Source: Pseudomonadaceae bacterium SI-3 (GTDB taxonomy: Bacteria; Pseudomonadota; Gammaproteobacteria; Pseudomonadales; Pseudomonadaceae). From it: DNA of 64,000 nucleotides. The position numbers were made by a program, and so were the translations under genes. The stretch covers positions 2,914,001 to 2,978,000 of the forward strand of contig CP026511.1 in NCBI GenBank assembly GCA_004010935.1. Reading direction: 5' to 3'. The notes under the pieces are model-generated. The model saw only the letters and a program-made list of their open reading frames with translations, was not told the origin of the DNA and made no database searches. Shown piece by piece: positions 12,552 through 21,429 of the stretch (the first letter of the stretch is position 1; every line of letters starts with the position of its first letter).

Positions 12552-12920
12552 TCAGATACCCCAAAGAATCTGCACGCCCCAGACGAAGAAGGTGAACATA
12601 GCTATGCCACACACCGCCTGGAAGAGAAAACGCACGCCGGTAGCCCACTTACCGATTGCCATGCTGGTCAGGTAGTCGGTGGAAATCGTCCACATACCAA
12701 CCCATGCATGAACACTGAGGGCAACGAGTGCAAGGAGACTGAAGATGCGCATCCACTGAGCGGAGAACAGCGCATGCCACTGAGCGTAATCCAGCCCCGG
12801 ATTCGCAATGAGGTATCCAATCAGAAAGAGAAAATAAGCCGCCAGGACCACCGCTGAAACGCGCTGGGCCATCCAGTCATACAGACCCGAACGGGAAAAG
12901 TTGGTGACATTGGTTACCAT
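12552..12920 (-). CDS. sdhD: Succinate dehydrogenase membrane anchor subunit
   Basis: I place the start at the ATG at 12920 (MVTNVTNFSRSGLYDW), giving 122 residues, the usual Pseudomonas SdhD length. The longer frame would begin at a TTG. Three membrane helices are visible. The histidine in LSVHAWVGMWTISTDYL is the expected heme b ligand and ubiquinone-side residue. The start lies inside the last codons of sdhC (ATGGTAA), so translation is coupled. With SdhC it anchors complex II and forms the quinone site. Confidence 0.94.
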   Translation of the reverse strand: MVTNVTNFSRSGLYDWMAQRVSAVVLAAYFLFLIGYLIANPGLDYAQWHALFSAQWMRIFSLLALVALSVHAWVGMWTISTDYLTSMAIGKWATGVRFLFQAVCGIAMFTFFVWGVQILWGI

Positions 12921-13288
12921 ATCCAAACTCCCGCCAGAACGATCAGCACCGCCGATACGGCCAAAACGATTTTCGAGCCCAGCTTCCCGCCTTCCAGCGT
13001 TTCGCCATGGCCGGTATCCATGACCAGATGGCGCACACCGGCCACCAGGTGATACAGCAACGCAGAGAGCAAAGCCCAGACCACCAGCTTCGCCAGCGGA
13101 CTACCGAGATACGCCTTCACCTCTTCAAAGCCTTCGACAGAAGACAAAGAGACATCAAGCGCAAGCAGCAGGACGGCCACACCAACAAACAAGATCACGC
13201 CAGAAATGCGGTGAAGGATTGAGGTGTAAGCAGTGATTGGGAGTTTTATTGTCCTAAGATCTAGGTTTACAGGTCGTTGGCTTTTCAC
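12914..13288 (-). CDS. sdhC: Succinate dehydrogenase cytochrome b556 subunit
   Basis: The 124-residue integral membrane subunit begins KSQRPVNLDLRTIKLP, the conserved Pseudomonas SdhC start. It contains YTSILHRISGVILF in helix I, and LYHLVAGVRHLVMDTGHG, whose histidine ligates heme b. Three transmembrane helices are evident. The start codon is GTG, and the bases before it (GAAAAAAAGCC) show no Shine-Dalgarno, which suggests weak or regulated initiation for the first gene of the operon. A near-consensus promoter lies about 130 bp upstream. Confidence 0.95.
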   Translation of the reverse strand: MKSQRPVNLDLRTIKLPITAYTSILHRISGVILFVGVAVLLLALDVSLSSVEGFEEVKAYLGSPLAKLVVWALLSALLYHLVAGVRHLVMDTGHGETLEGGKLGSKIVLAVSAVLIVLAGVWIW

Positions 13289-13420
13289 GGCTTTTTTTCA
13301 CACTTGAGAGCCCCGAAACCGCAGGGCAAAGTTGTTGGGAAGAGCACGCAGCGGTACCCGCCACCCACGAGTGACAACCCACAGGAAACTGCCTGTAAGG
13401 CCCCTGCCGGTCGGTCGCCG

Positions 13421-13449
13421 ATTATAAACAGTTAGGTCGCTAATGACAA
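13421..13449 (-). promoter_or_regulatory. Sigma-70 promoter of the sdhCDAB-suc block
   Basis: On the minus strand TTGTCA (13449-13444) and TATAAT (13426-13421) are separated by 17 bases, a near-perfect sigma-70 promoter. It would start transcription around 13414, giving a leader of about 125 bases before the sdhC GTG codon. It is the best promoter-like sequence in the 362-bp sdhC-gltA intergenic region for this direction. Confidence 0.65.
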
Positions 13450-13564
13450 TGTGGTGAAGTGCCACTAAAGGCGGATGGCGCCTCGGTTTGTAATTCGCGT
13501 AAATAGCTTTTTCTGTGTTGCGAATTCACCCCTAACCCCCTCTACAACTGGCCGCTCGCCCAAA

Positions 13565-13592
13565 TTGACTTTGTGATTTATCTCACTATAGT
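13565..13592 (+). promoter_or_regulatory. gltA promoter with a CRP/Vfr-like palindrome in its spacer
   Basis: TTGACT (13565-13570) and TATAGT (13587-13592) are separated by 16 bases, a good sigma-70 promoter that would start near 13599, about 50 bases before gltA. Between the two boxes lies TGTGA-TTTATC-TCACT (13572-13587), matching nine of ten conserved positions of the CRP/Vfr half-sites (TGTGA-N6-TCACA). A regulator bound there would overlap RNA polymerase and would be expected to repress. Confidence 0.6.
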
Positions 13593-13650
13593 GATGCGGG
13601 CCCTGCGTGGGGGGCCATGATGATTCCAAGCATAAAACAGGAGGCCATAC

Positions 13651-14922
13651 ATGGCTGACAAAAAAGCGCAGTTGATCATCGAAGGCGCAGACGCCATCGA
13701 ACTGCCCGTTCTATCCGGCACCGTAGGGCCCGACGTAATCGACGTACGAGGCTTGACCTCCACGGGTCGCTTTACCTTCGACCCCGGCTTTATGTCCACC
13801 GCCTCTTGCGAATCCAAGATCACCTATATCGACGGTGACAAAGGAATTTTGCTTCATCGCGGCTACCCGATCGAGCAGCTGGCCGAAAAAGCCGATTACC
13901 TCGAAACCTGCTACCTCTTGCTGAACGGCGAGCTGCCTACTGCTGAGGAAAAAGCAAAGTTCATCAGCACCGTCAAGAACCACACGATGGTTCATGAACA
14001 GCTCAAGTCTTTCCTCAACGGCTTCCGTCGTGATGCGCACCCGATGGCCATCATGTGCGGTGTTGTAGGCGCGCTCTCGGCCTTCTATCACGACTCTCTG
14101 GATATTAACGACCCGCACCACCGCGAAATTTCGGCGGTTCGCTTGGTCGCGAAGATGCCAACACTGGCCGCCATGGTTTACAAATACTCCATGGGCCAGC
14201 CGATGATGTACCCGCGTAACGATCTGAATTACGCTGAAAACTTCCTTCACATGATGTTTAACACACCTTGCGAAGTGAAGCCGATCAGCCCGGTTCTTGC
14301 AAAAGCCATGGACCGCATCTTCATTCTGCATGCGGACCACGAGCAAAACGCCTCGACGTCCACCGTACGCCTGGCCGGCTCGACCGGCGCCAACCCGTTC
14401 GCCTGCATTGCTGCTGGCATTGCAGCGCTGTGGGGCCCGGCACATGGCGGCGCCAACGAAGCCGTACTAACAATGCTGGACGAAATTGGCGACGTTTCGA
14501 ACATCGAAAAATTCCTTGCCAAGGCCAAGGACAAAAACGATCCGTTCAAACTGATGGGCTTCGGCCACCGCGTCTACAAAAACTTCGACCCACGCGCCAA
14601 GGTCATGAAGCAGACCTGCGACGAAGTACTCAGCGAACTCGGCATCAACGACCCGCAGCTCGAACTTGCAATGAAGCTTGAAGAGATCGCACTAAACGAT
14701 CCCTACTTCGCCGAACGCAATCTCTACCCGAACGTTGACTTCTACTCCGGCATCATTCTCAAGGCGATCGGCATTCCAACCAGTATGTTCACCGTGATCT
14801 TCGCGCTTGCACGTACTGTCGGCTGGATCTCGCACTGGAAAGAAATGATTGCGATGGGTCAGAAGATCGGTCGTCCACGCCAGCTGTACACCGGCCACCC
14901 GCAACGGGACCTGAATCGCTAA
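13651..14922 (+). CDS. gltA: Type II citrate synthase
   Basis: This 423-residue enzyme condenses acetyl-CoA and oxaloacetate to citrate, the entry step of the TCA cycle. The catalytic triad of the family is visible: H265 in [11 protein letters not shown]306 in [11 protein letters not shown], and D363 in NVDFYSG. The N-terminal beta-sheet domain (about residues 1-55) marks the hexameric, NADH-sensitive type II enzyme of gram-negative bacteria. An AGGAGG ribosome binding site is at 13639-13644. The gene diverges from sdhC and ends in a strong terminator. Confidence 0.98.
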   Translation: MADKKAQLIIEGADAIELPVLSGTVGPDVIDVRGLTSTGRFTFDPGFMSTASCESKITYIDGDKGILLHRGYPIEQLAEKADYLETCYLLLNGELPTAEEKAKFISTVKNHTMVHEQLKSFLNGFRRDAHPMAIMCGVVGALSAFYHDSLDINDPHHREISAVRLVAKMPTLAAMVYKYSMGQPMMYPRNDLNYAENFLHMMFNTPCEVKPISPVLAKAMDRIFILHADHEQNASTSTVRLAGSTGANPFACIAAGIAALWGPAHGGANEAVLTMLDEIGDVSNIEKFLAKAKDKNDPFKLMGFGHRVYKNFDPRAKVMKQTCDEVLSELGINDPQLELAMKLEEIALNDPYFAERNLYPNVDFYSGIILKAIGIPTSMFTVIFALARTVGWISHWKEMIAMGQKIGRPRQLYTGHPQRDLNR

Positions 14923-14981
14923 GGCAGCGCGAACCGCCTTACCCTGAATAGACCTACAGCTTTTTAGGGTCAGCTACCTCA

Positions 14982-15013
14982 ACGCCCAGTGCAGCGCACT
15001 GGGCGTTTTTTTT
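14982..15013 (+). terminator. Rho-independent terminator of gltA
   Basis: An 11-bp perfect stem (ACGCCCAGTGC / GCACTGGGCGT) with a 3-base loop is followed by eight T residues. It lies 60 bases after the gltA stop codon. Confidence 0.92.
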
Positions 15014-15785
15014 ATTTCTGGACCGAATCGGTCCGCACCCACCATTGTGATTGCCGATCACTCCACACCTAGCTTACGAGCCGATCGAGACCGTGGTGCG
15101 GCCGAGGCAGCACCTCATTTTCGCTGACTCACTCAGAACGCCCTGATGATAGCCGCAACCCTCATCACCCATGCCGCGCTGGATGCGCTGATTTAGCTCG
15201 GCTGCAGCACTGGCGTCCCGAGCGAGAATTAATACATAGCACGCCTGAGCCGAGGCAGGCGCCCGATAGCGGGCACGAGTGAGTGACACAAAAAATCGAC
15301 GAGCAGCTTTCCCCTCCGCGCCGCTTCCTGACGCATCGCTACGTCCAGCTTGCCGCCCCAGACCTTAGCGCCCCAGAACCGGCTGCATTTTATGTCCTAC
15401 AGCCAGCCAAGGGCGCACGCTGCAAAAGTTGCACCAGTACAAGCATGAATCCAAGCCGGCGAAGCTTGGGGCGCTCCCAGGCACAGCCGGGCAGTAGCAC
15501 GACTCGCTGACACTAAAGGAGTGAGGGCGCCTTCCTCAGCACTGGGACAACGAGGAGGGATATGATGAGGCCGCTAGCCGCAAACGACACAACACCACTG
15601 AAGAGTTGTGCGCCTCGAGCTACCGCAATTTTGCCGTCAGAGAGCCATACCGAAGCGACAAAACCATTACCACGCATCGCCACCCAGCAGGCGCTGTTAG
15701 ATTTGTAGCCCGAGCGCTCACAAACCCGGCAGACCTCAGCGGCAAGCAGAAAGCGGGAAAACTCTGAGGCATCACAAAACCTCAG
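15014..15785. other. Stretch of about 0.77 kb with no recognised gene
   Basis: This region lies between the gltA terminator and the tRNA-Pro terminator. It has short open frames on both strands (for example minus 15074-15289 and 15513-15884, plus 15283-15510), but none has a convincing start, ribosome binding site or family resemblance. The minus frame at 15074-15289 contains ASAQACYVLILARDASAAAE, faintly like the beginning of a parvulin-type PpiC domain (A-R-H-I-L-V...), and then loses any resemblance. It may be a decayed gene. I see no integrase or direct repeat of the neighbouring tRNA 3' end. Confidence 0.35.
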
Positions 15786-15787
15786 AA

Positions 15788-15825
15788 ATAAAAAAATCCA
15801 GTCACCGTTAAGTGACTGGATTTTC
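15788..15825 (-). terminator. Rho-independent terminator after tRNA-Pro(GGG)
   Basis: ATCCAGTCAC and GTGACTGGAT form a 10-bp stem with a 6-base loop (15796-15821). On the minus strand it is preceded by AAAA and followed by a run of seven T. It ends transcription 11 bases past the tRNA 3' end. Confidence 0.9.
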
Positions 15826-15835
15826 TGGGGACTTT

Positions 15836-15913
<78 letters not shown>

Positions 15914-15994
15914 CTGCATCTTCAGGTTCGCTGAAAACGGAACGAACTATACATTAAGCGACTGAATATGTGAAAGTTTTTTCGTCACCAGGGC

Positions 15995-16351
15995 TTAGGT
16001 TTTAAGCACCTGAAGCACGTCTTCAAGCTCAGTTATCATCTGCCTGATGAGCTGCTTGTATTGGGTAGTGTCCTCACGAGCCTCATCGCCTGACATCCGC
16101 TGGCGAGCACCGCCAATGGTAAAGCCCTGCTCGTAAAGCAACGAACGGATTTGCCGGATCATCAGCACATCCTGACGCTGATAGTAGCGCCGGTTTCCAC
16201 GACGCTTCACAGGATTCAGCTGTGGAAATTCCTGCTCCCAATAGCGCAGCACATGCGGCTTAACTGCACATAGCTCACTCACTTCACCTATAGTGAAATA
16301 GCGCTTGCCAGGTATCGTTGGCAGTTCGTCGTTATGACTTGGTTCCAGCAT
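15995..16351 (-). CDS. MerR family transcriptional regulator
   Basis: The 118-residue protein has an N-terminal winged helix-turn-helix of MerR type at about residues 17-85 ([25 protein letters not shown], then [16 protein letters not shown]). A short C-terminal helix (about residues 95-116) should dimerise. There are no effector-binding cysteines, so the inducer is unknown. Homologues lie directly after ihfA in many pseudomonads (the PA2737 position). Its ATG lies within the end of ihfA, a 20-base overlap, so it is the last gene of the pheST-ihfA operon. Confidence 0.9.
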   Translation of the reverse strand: MLEPSHNDELPTIPGKRYFTIGEVSELCAVKPHVLRYWEQEFPQLNPVKRRGNRRYYQRQDVLMIRQIRSLLYEQGFTIGGARQRMSGDEAREDTTQYKQLIRQMITELEDVLQVLKT

Positions 16352-16634
16352 ATGCTTCGACTCTGGCTTTTAATTTTTGGCCGGGCCGGAATGTCACGAC
16401 ACGACGCGCCGTGATGGGAATTTCTTCGCCGGTCTTCGGGTTACGCCCAGGACGCTGTCGCTTGTCGCGCAGGTCGAAGTTGCCGAACCCGGACAACTTC
16501 ACCTGCTCGTTGTGCTCAAGCGCCTGGCGAATCTCCTCGAAAAAGAGCTCGACCAACTCTTTTGCCTCGCGCTTATTCAAGCCTAGCTCTTCAAATAGAC
16601 GTTCCGCCATTTCAGCTTTCGTCAGAGCCCCCAT
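16332..16634 (-). CDS. ihfA: Integration host factor subunit alpha
   Basis: The 100-residue DNA-bending protein starts [21 protein letters not shown] and carries the arm motif [12 protein letters not shown] with the intercalating proline. It pairs with IhfB to bend DNA at specific sites, for example at sigma-54 promoters such as those proposed at the right end of this window. It begins 3 bases after the pheT stop, the conserved pheT-ihfA arrangement. Length and sequence are typical. Confidence 0.97.
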   Translation of the reverse strand: MGALTKAEMAERLFEELGLNKREAKELVELFFEEIRQALEHNEQVKLSGFGNFDLRDKRQRPGRNPKTGEEIPITARRVVTFRPGQKLKARVEAYAGTKS

Positions 16635-16637
16635 ACG

Positions 16638-19016
16638 CTATTTCCTTAACGTGGCGTTGAACCTTTCTTCCAAGGAGGAGAGGATTTGCTGCATCGCACC
16701 ACTCACCTCGTCGTCGTTTAGAGTGCGCGAAGGGTGTTGCCAGGTCAAGCCGACTGCCACACTTTTGCTAAGAGGATCAATACCTTTACCCTGATACACA
16801 TCAAATAGCTTGAGGTCCGTCAGGTTCTCGCCCGCGGCCTTACGAATGCATAGCAACACATCGGCAGCAGGAACCTCACGTGTCACCAGAATCGCCAGGT
16901 CGCGACGCACTTCAGGAAAACGGGACAGCTCACTAAAACGCGGCAGCCGGCCTTCGCTGATTTCGGCGACCAACAGCTCGAACAGATAGACGGGCTGATC
17001 TATACCCAGCGTGGCGGCCACCTCAGGATGAAGACTTCCGATATAGCCGACCAGACGCCCTTCCCGCTCGATTCGAGCAGTCTGTCCAGGATGTAGAGCA
17101 GGATGCTCGGTGGCGGCAAAGCCATAGGCGGTAGAGTCACCGGCATATCCAAGCAAGGCTTCGACGTCGGCTTTCATGTCATAGAAATCAGCTGCGGCTC
17201 TATCGTTGCCCCAACCCTCCGGCAAACGGCTGCCGGTGATGACACCGGCCAGCATCGGCTCTTGCTTCAACTGGTCAAGCTGACCGACGAAACGTAGGCC
17301 GCTCTCGAACAGACGCACCCGCGTCTGTTGTCGGTTCAGGTTGTACTGCAATGCCTTGATCAATCCTGGCCATAGCGTCGCGCGCATCGCCGCCATGTCC
17401 GACGAGATCGGGTTTGTCAATTGCAGCGGCTCGACGCCAGGGCTGAACAGCTCGAACATTTTTGGGTCGATGAAGCTGTAGGTGATCGCTTCCTGGTAGC
17501 CACGGGCAACCAGCAAGCGGCGCAGGGCGGGCAGTTCGGCTCGGGATTCAGGGTTGGCCTCAGGCGCCAGACGTGCCTGGGGATAACGCACCGGTAAGCG
17601 GTCGTAGCCATACAGACGCCCCAACTCCTCGATCAGATCTACCTCTAGACTGATATCGAATCGGTGACTGGGAACGCTGACTTCCCATGACTCTTCGCCC
17701 TGTTCGGCAACACCCAGACCCAGAGCTGACAGCAGCGAGACGACCTGATCGCCCGCCATACTCAACCCCAGCATCTGCTCGATTCGATCCTTGCGTAGCT
17801 GAATCGGTGCAACGCGCGGGAGATCGGCGTCGCTGGCAGCTTCGATTACGGGCCCGGCGCTACCGCCGACAATATCCAACAACAGTGCAGTCGCCCGCTC
17901 CATGGCCCGGCGGGCCAGCTGAGAGTCTACCCCTCGCTCGTAACGATGCGAGGCGTCGGTATGCAAACCATAGGAGCGCGCCTTGCCGGCAAGGGCAATG
18001 GTGTCGAAGAAGGCGCTCTCCAGAAACAGATCCTGTGTTGCTGCACTCACGCCGCTGTGCTCACCACCCATGACCCCAGCGATCGCGAGGGCACGCTGAT
18101 GATCAGCGATAACCAAGGTATCGCTGCGCAGGGTCACTTCCTGCCCATCGAGCAGGACGAGCTTCTCCTGATCCTCAGCCATCCGAACCCTGATGCCTCC
18201 ATGGATCTCGGCCAGGTCAAACGCGTGCAGTGGCTGCCCAAGCTCAAGCATTACGTAGTTGGTGACATCTACCACCGCATCGATGCTGCGGATATCGGAA
18301 CGACGCAACCGCTCGACGATCCACAGCGGAGTGGGCCGCGACAGGTCTACATCACGAATCACGCGTCCGAGATAACGCGGACAGGCTGTGGGTGCCCATA
18401 CCTCGACCGGGCGTACCTCATCGTGGCTCGCAGCCACCGGAACGATATCGACTGGAGCGACCGTCGCGCCGTAGATAGCGCCTACCTCACGCGCTAGCCC
18501 TGCGACAGAGAGGCAGTCGCCACGGTTCGGCGTCAGGCCTATCTCGATGCTCGCGTCGTCCAGGCCGAGATACACTCGCAAATCGCTACCAACCGGGGCA
18601 TCGCCAGCCAGCTCCATCAGTCCACTGTCGTCTGTACCAACTTGTAGCTCGGTTTCCGAGCAGAGCATGCCGTTGGACTCGACGCCGCGAAGCTTCGCTT
18701 TCTTGATCTCGAAGTCGCCCGGCAGCTGAGCGCCGATCTGCGCAAAAGGAATCTTCAAGCCCGGGCGCACGTTGGGCGCACCACAGACTACCTGAAAGGT
18801 TTCGCTGCCGTTGCTGACCTGGCAGACGCGCAGCTTGTCCGCATCCGGATGTTGCTCGGTGCTCTGCACCTCACCGACGATAACGCCACTGAACTCACCG
18901 GCCACCGGTGTGACCGCATCCACTTCGAGGCCGACCATCGACAGCCTCGCCACCAGTTCCTCACGAGAAACTTGCGGATTGACCCAAGTACGCAACCACT
19001 GCTCGCTGAATTTCAT
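16638..19016 (-). CDS. pheT: Phenylalanine-tRNA ligase beta subunit
   Basis: The 792-residue beta subunit of the alpha2-beta2 enzyme has an N-terminal tRNA-binding OB domain (about residues 39-150), then the B3/B4 editing domain that hydrolyses mischarged Tyr-tRNA, the B5 domain, the catalytic-like core, and a C-terminal ferredoxin-fold anticodon-binding domain (FSELSRFPEVRRDLAILV onward). It follows pheS by 37 bp with an AGGAG-like site. Length is normal for proteobacterial PheT. Confidence 0.97.
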   Translation of the reverse strand: MKFSEQWLRTWVNPQVSREELVARLSMVGLEVDAVTPVAGEFSGVIVGEVQSTEQHPDADKLRVCQVSNGSETFQVVCGAPNVRPGLKIPFAQIGAQLPGDFEIKKAKLRGVESNGMLCSETELQVGTDDSGLMELAGDAPVGSDLRVYLGLDDASIEIGLTPNRGDCLSVAGLAREVGAIYGATVAPVDIVPVAASHDEVRPVEVWAPTACPRYLGRVIRDVDLSRPTPLWIVERLRRSDIRSIDAVVDVTNYVMLELGQPLHAFDLAEIHGGIRVRMAEDQEKLVLLDGQEVTLRSDTLVIADHQRALAIAGVMGGEHSGVSAATQDLFLESAFFDTIALAGKARSYGLHTDASHRYERGVDSQLARRAMERATALLLDIVGGSAGPVIEAASDADLPRVAPIQLRKDRIEQMLGLSMAGDQVVSLLSALGLGVAEQGEESWEVSVPSHRFDISLEVDLIEELGRLYGYDRLPVRYPQARLAPEANPESRAELPALRRLLVARGYQEAITYSFIDPKMFELFSPGVEPLQLTNPISSDMAAMRATLWPGLIKALQYNLNRQQTRVRLFESGLRFVGQLDQLKQEPMLAGVITGSRLPEGWGNDRAAADFYDMKADVEALLGYAGDSTAYGFAATEHPALHPGQTARIEREGRLVGYIGSLHPEVAATLGIDQPVYLFELLVAEISEGRLPRFSELSRFPEVRRDLAILVTREVPAADVLLCIRKAAGENLTDLKLFDVYQGKGIDPLSKSVAVGLTWQHPSRTLNDDEVSGAMQQILSSLEERFNATLRK

Positions 19017-19053
19017 CCTGCTCTCCTAAAATTTCTTTGACTGGACTCTGGAC

Positions 19054-20124
<1,071 letters not shown>

Positions 20125-20166
20125 TTACGCGAGGTGCATTTTTGCAAATGCCCCTTCAGATACGAA

Positions 20167-20224
20167 ATAGGGGAAGAGCACAAGGCTCTTCCCCTATCGG
20201 TGACGCTACGAATCCGAAGATTCG
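20167..20224 (-). terminator. Tandem hairpins between rplT and pheS (terminator/attenuator)
   Basis: Reading leftward, the first structure is CGAATC-TTCG-GATTCG (20224-20209), a stable UUCG tetraloop. The second is a perfect 13-bp stem ATAGGGGAAGAGC / GCTCTTCCCCTAT with a 5-base loop (20197-20167), followed by TTCGTATC. The U-tract is short, so termination is probably partial, letting some transcription reach pheST. Confidence 0.6.
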
Positions 20225-20237
20225 ATTGTCGATGGGC

Positions 20238-20594
20238 TTAGGCCAGAGAAGCTTTGGCTTTTTCGACAATTGCAGCAAAAGCTGCTTTTTCATTCACTGC
20301 CAACTCGGCCAGGACCTTACGATCGATCTCAATGGCTGCTTTTTTCAGACCAGCAATGAAACGGCTGTAGGACAGACCATTTACACGAGCGCCGGCGTTG
20401 ATACGAGCAATCCACAGAGCGCGGAACTGACGCTTCCGCTGACGGCGGTCACGGTAGGCATATTGGCCAGCCTTGATTACCGCCTGCTTGGCAACACGGA
20501 ACACTCTTGAACGAGCGCCATAGTAGCCTTTAGCGAGTTTCAGAATTTTCTTGTGACGGCGACGAGCGACGACGCCACGCTTAACACGAGCCAT
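20238..20594 (-). CDS. rplT: 50S ribosomal protein L20
   Basis: The 118-residue protein begins [19 protein letters not shown], the highly basic N-terminal extension of L20 that threads into 23S rRNA. The globular part ends [22 protein letters not shown]. It is needed for early 50S assembly and represses its own operon in E. coli. It follows rpmI by 27 bp in the conserved infC-rpmI-rplT order. Confidence 0.98.
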   Translation of the reverse strand: MARVKRGVVARRRHKKILKLAKGYYGARSRVFRVAKQAVIKAGQYAYRDRRQRKRQFRALWIARINAGARVNGLSYSRFIAGLKKAAIEIDRKVLAELAVNEKAAFAAIVEKAKASLA

Positions 20595-20621
20595 GAGTTA
20601 TTCCTCTGAGTCTTGACCGAA

Positions 20622-20816
20622 TTAACGAACGCGCAGCATGCGCTCTACTTTTGCTTTGTCGGCCGGGTGCATCAGAGATGTACCACGCAGCTGACGCTTA
20701 CGCTTGGTAGACATTTTGGTCAGGATGTGGCTTTTGAAAGCGTGCTTGTGCTTGTAGCCATTCGCCGTCTTTTTGAAGCGCTTTGCAGCGCCACTTTTAG
20801 TCTTCATCTTTGGCAT
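20622..20816 (-). CDS. rpmI: 50S ribosomal protein L35
   Basis: The 64-residue, lysine-rich protein [17 protein letters not shown] is a canonical L35. It lies between infC and rplT, 62 bp after infC. On the minus strand that gap contains a small CCACACTGTGG hairpin right before the GGAG ribosome binding site, which could influence initiation. Confidence 0.98.
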   Translation of the reverse strand: MPKMKTKSGAAKRFKKTANGYKHKHAFKSHILTKMSTKRKRQLRGTSLMHPADKAKVERMLRVR

Positions 20817-20878
20817 GTTCGGTACTCCACAGTGTGGGTGATTTCAAATAACCGCAAGGCCTGCCAGTGCCCTGGTGG

Positions 20879-21424
20879 TTACTTCTTTTTCTTGGGAGCG
20901 ATGACCATGATCAGCTGGCGTCCTTCCATCTTTGGATGCTGTTCGACCGAACCGTACTCCACGAGATCAGCCTCGACCCGCTTCAACAGTTCCATCCCCA
21001 GCTCCTGATGCGCCATCTCACGACCGCGGAATCTCAACGATACCTTGGCCCTGTCCCCTTCACTCAGGAAACGAACCAGGTTGCGTAGCTTGACCTGGTA
21101 GTCCCCTTCTTCCGTCCCTGGACGAAACTTTATTTCTTTAACCTGAATCTGCTTCTGGTTCTTCTTCGCTGCAGCAACCTGCTTCTTCTTTTCGAAGAGG
21201 TGCTTGCCGTAATCCATGATCCGGCACACAGGAGGAACCGCATCGGCGGAAATTTCCACCAGATCCAGCTTGGCTTCTTCAGCTATACGAAGCGCTTCAT
21301 CAATCGAGACGATGCCAACCTGCTCGCCATCAGCACCAATCAAACGGACCTCACGAGCCGAGATATTCTCGTTGATCGGGGCCTTGGGTGCAGCTCGTTT
21401 ATCCTGTCTCATTTCACGCTTAAT
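20879..21424 (-). CDS. infC: Translation initiation factor IF-3 (probable AUU start)
   Basis: IF-3 keeps ribosomal subunits apart and checks the initiator codon. The protein ([20 protein letters not shown]...) has the N-domain, a lysine-rich linker ([18 protein letters not shown]) and the C-domain ending VIAPKKKK. An in-frame ATG exists at 21430, but GGAG (21436-21433) is only 2 bases from it and 8 bases from ATT at 21424. The ATT therefore has the proper spacing and matches the AUU start used by infC in other bacteria for autoregulation. With it the protein has 181 residues; with ATG it has 183. The thrS stop overlaps the region. Confidence 0.95.
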   Translation of the reverse strand: MKREMRQDKRAAPKAPINENISAREVRLIGADGEQVGIVSIDEALRIAEEAKLDLVEISADAVPPVCRIMDYGKHLFEKKKQVAAAKKNQKQIQVKEIKFRPGTEEGDYQVKLRNLVRFLSEGDRAKVSLRFRGREMAHQELGMELLKRVEADLVEYGSVEQHPKMEGRQLIMVIAPKKKK

Positions 21425-21429
21425 AGTCA

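Noticed and set aside
11289..12857. 522-residue plus-strand frame opposite sdhA/sdhD
   Set aside because: It is an antisense shadow of sdhA and sdhD, both unmistakable.
15283..15510. 75-residue plus frame after gltA
   Set aside because: No ribosome binding site, Ser/Pro/Arg-rich composition of noncoding high-GC DNA, and no recognised motif.
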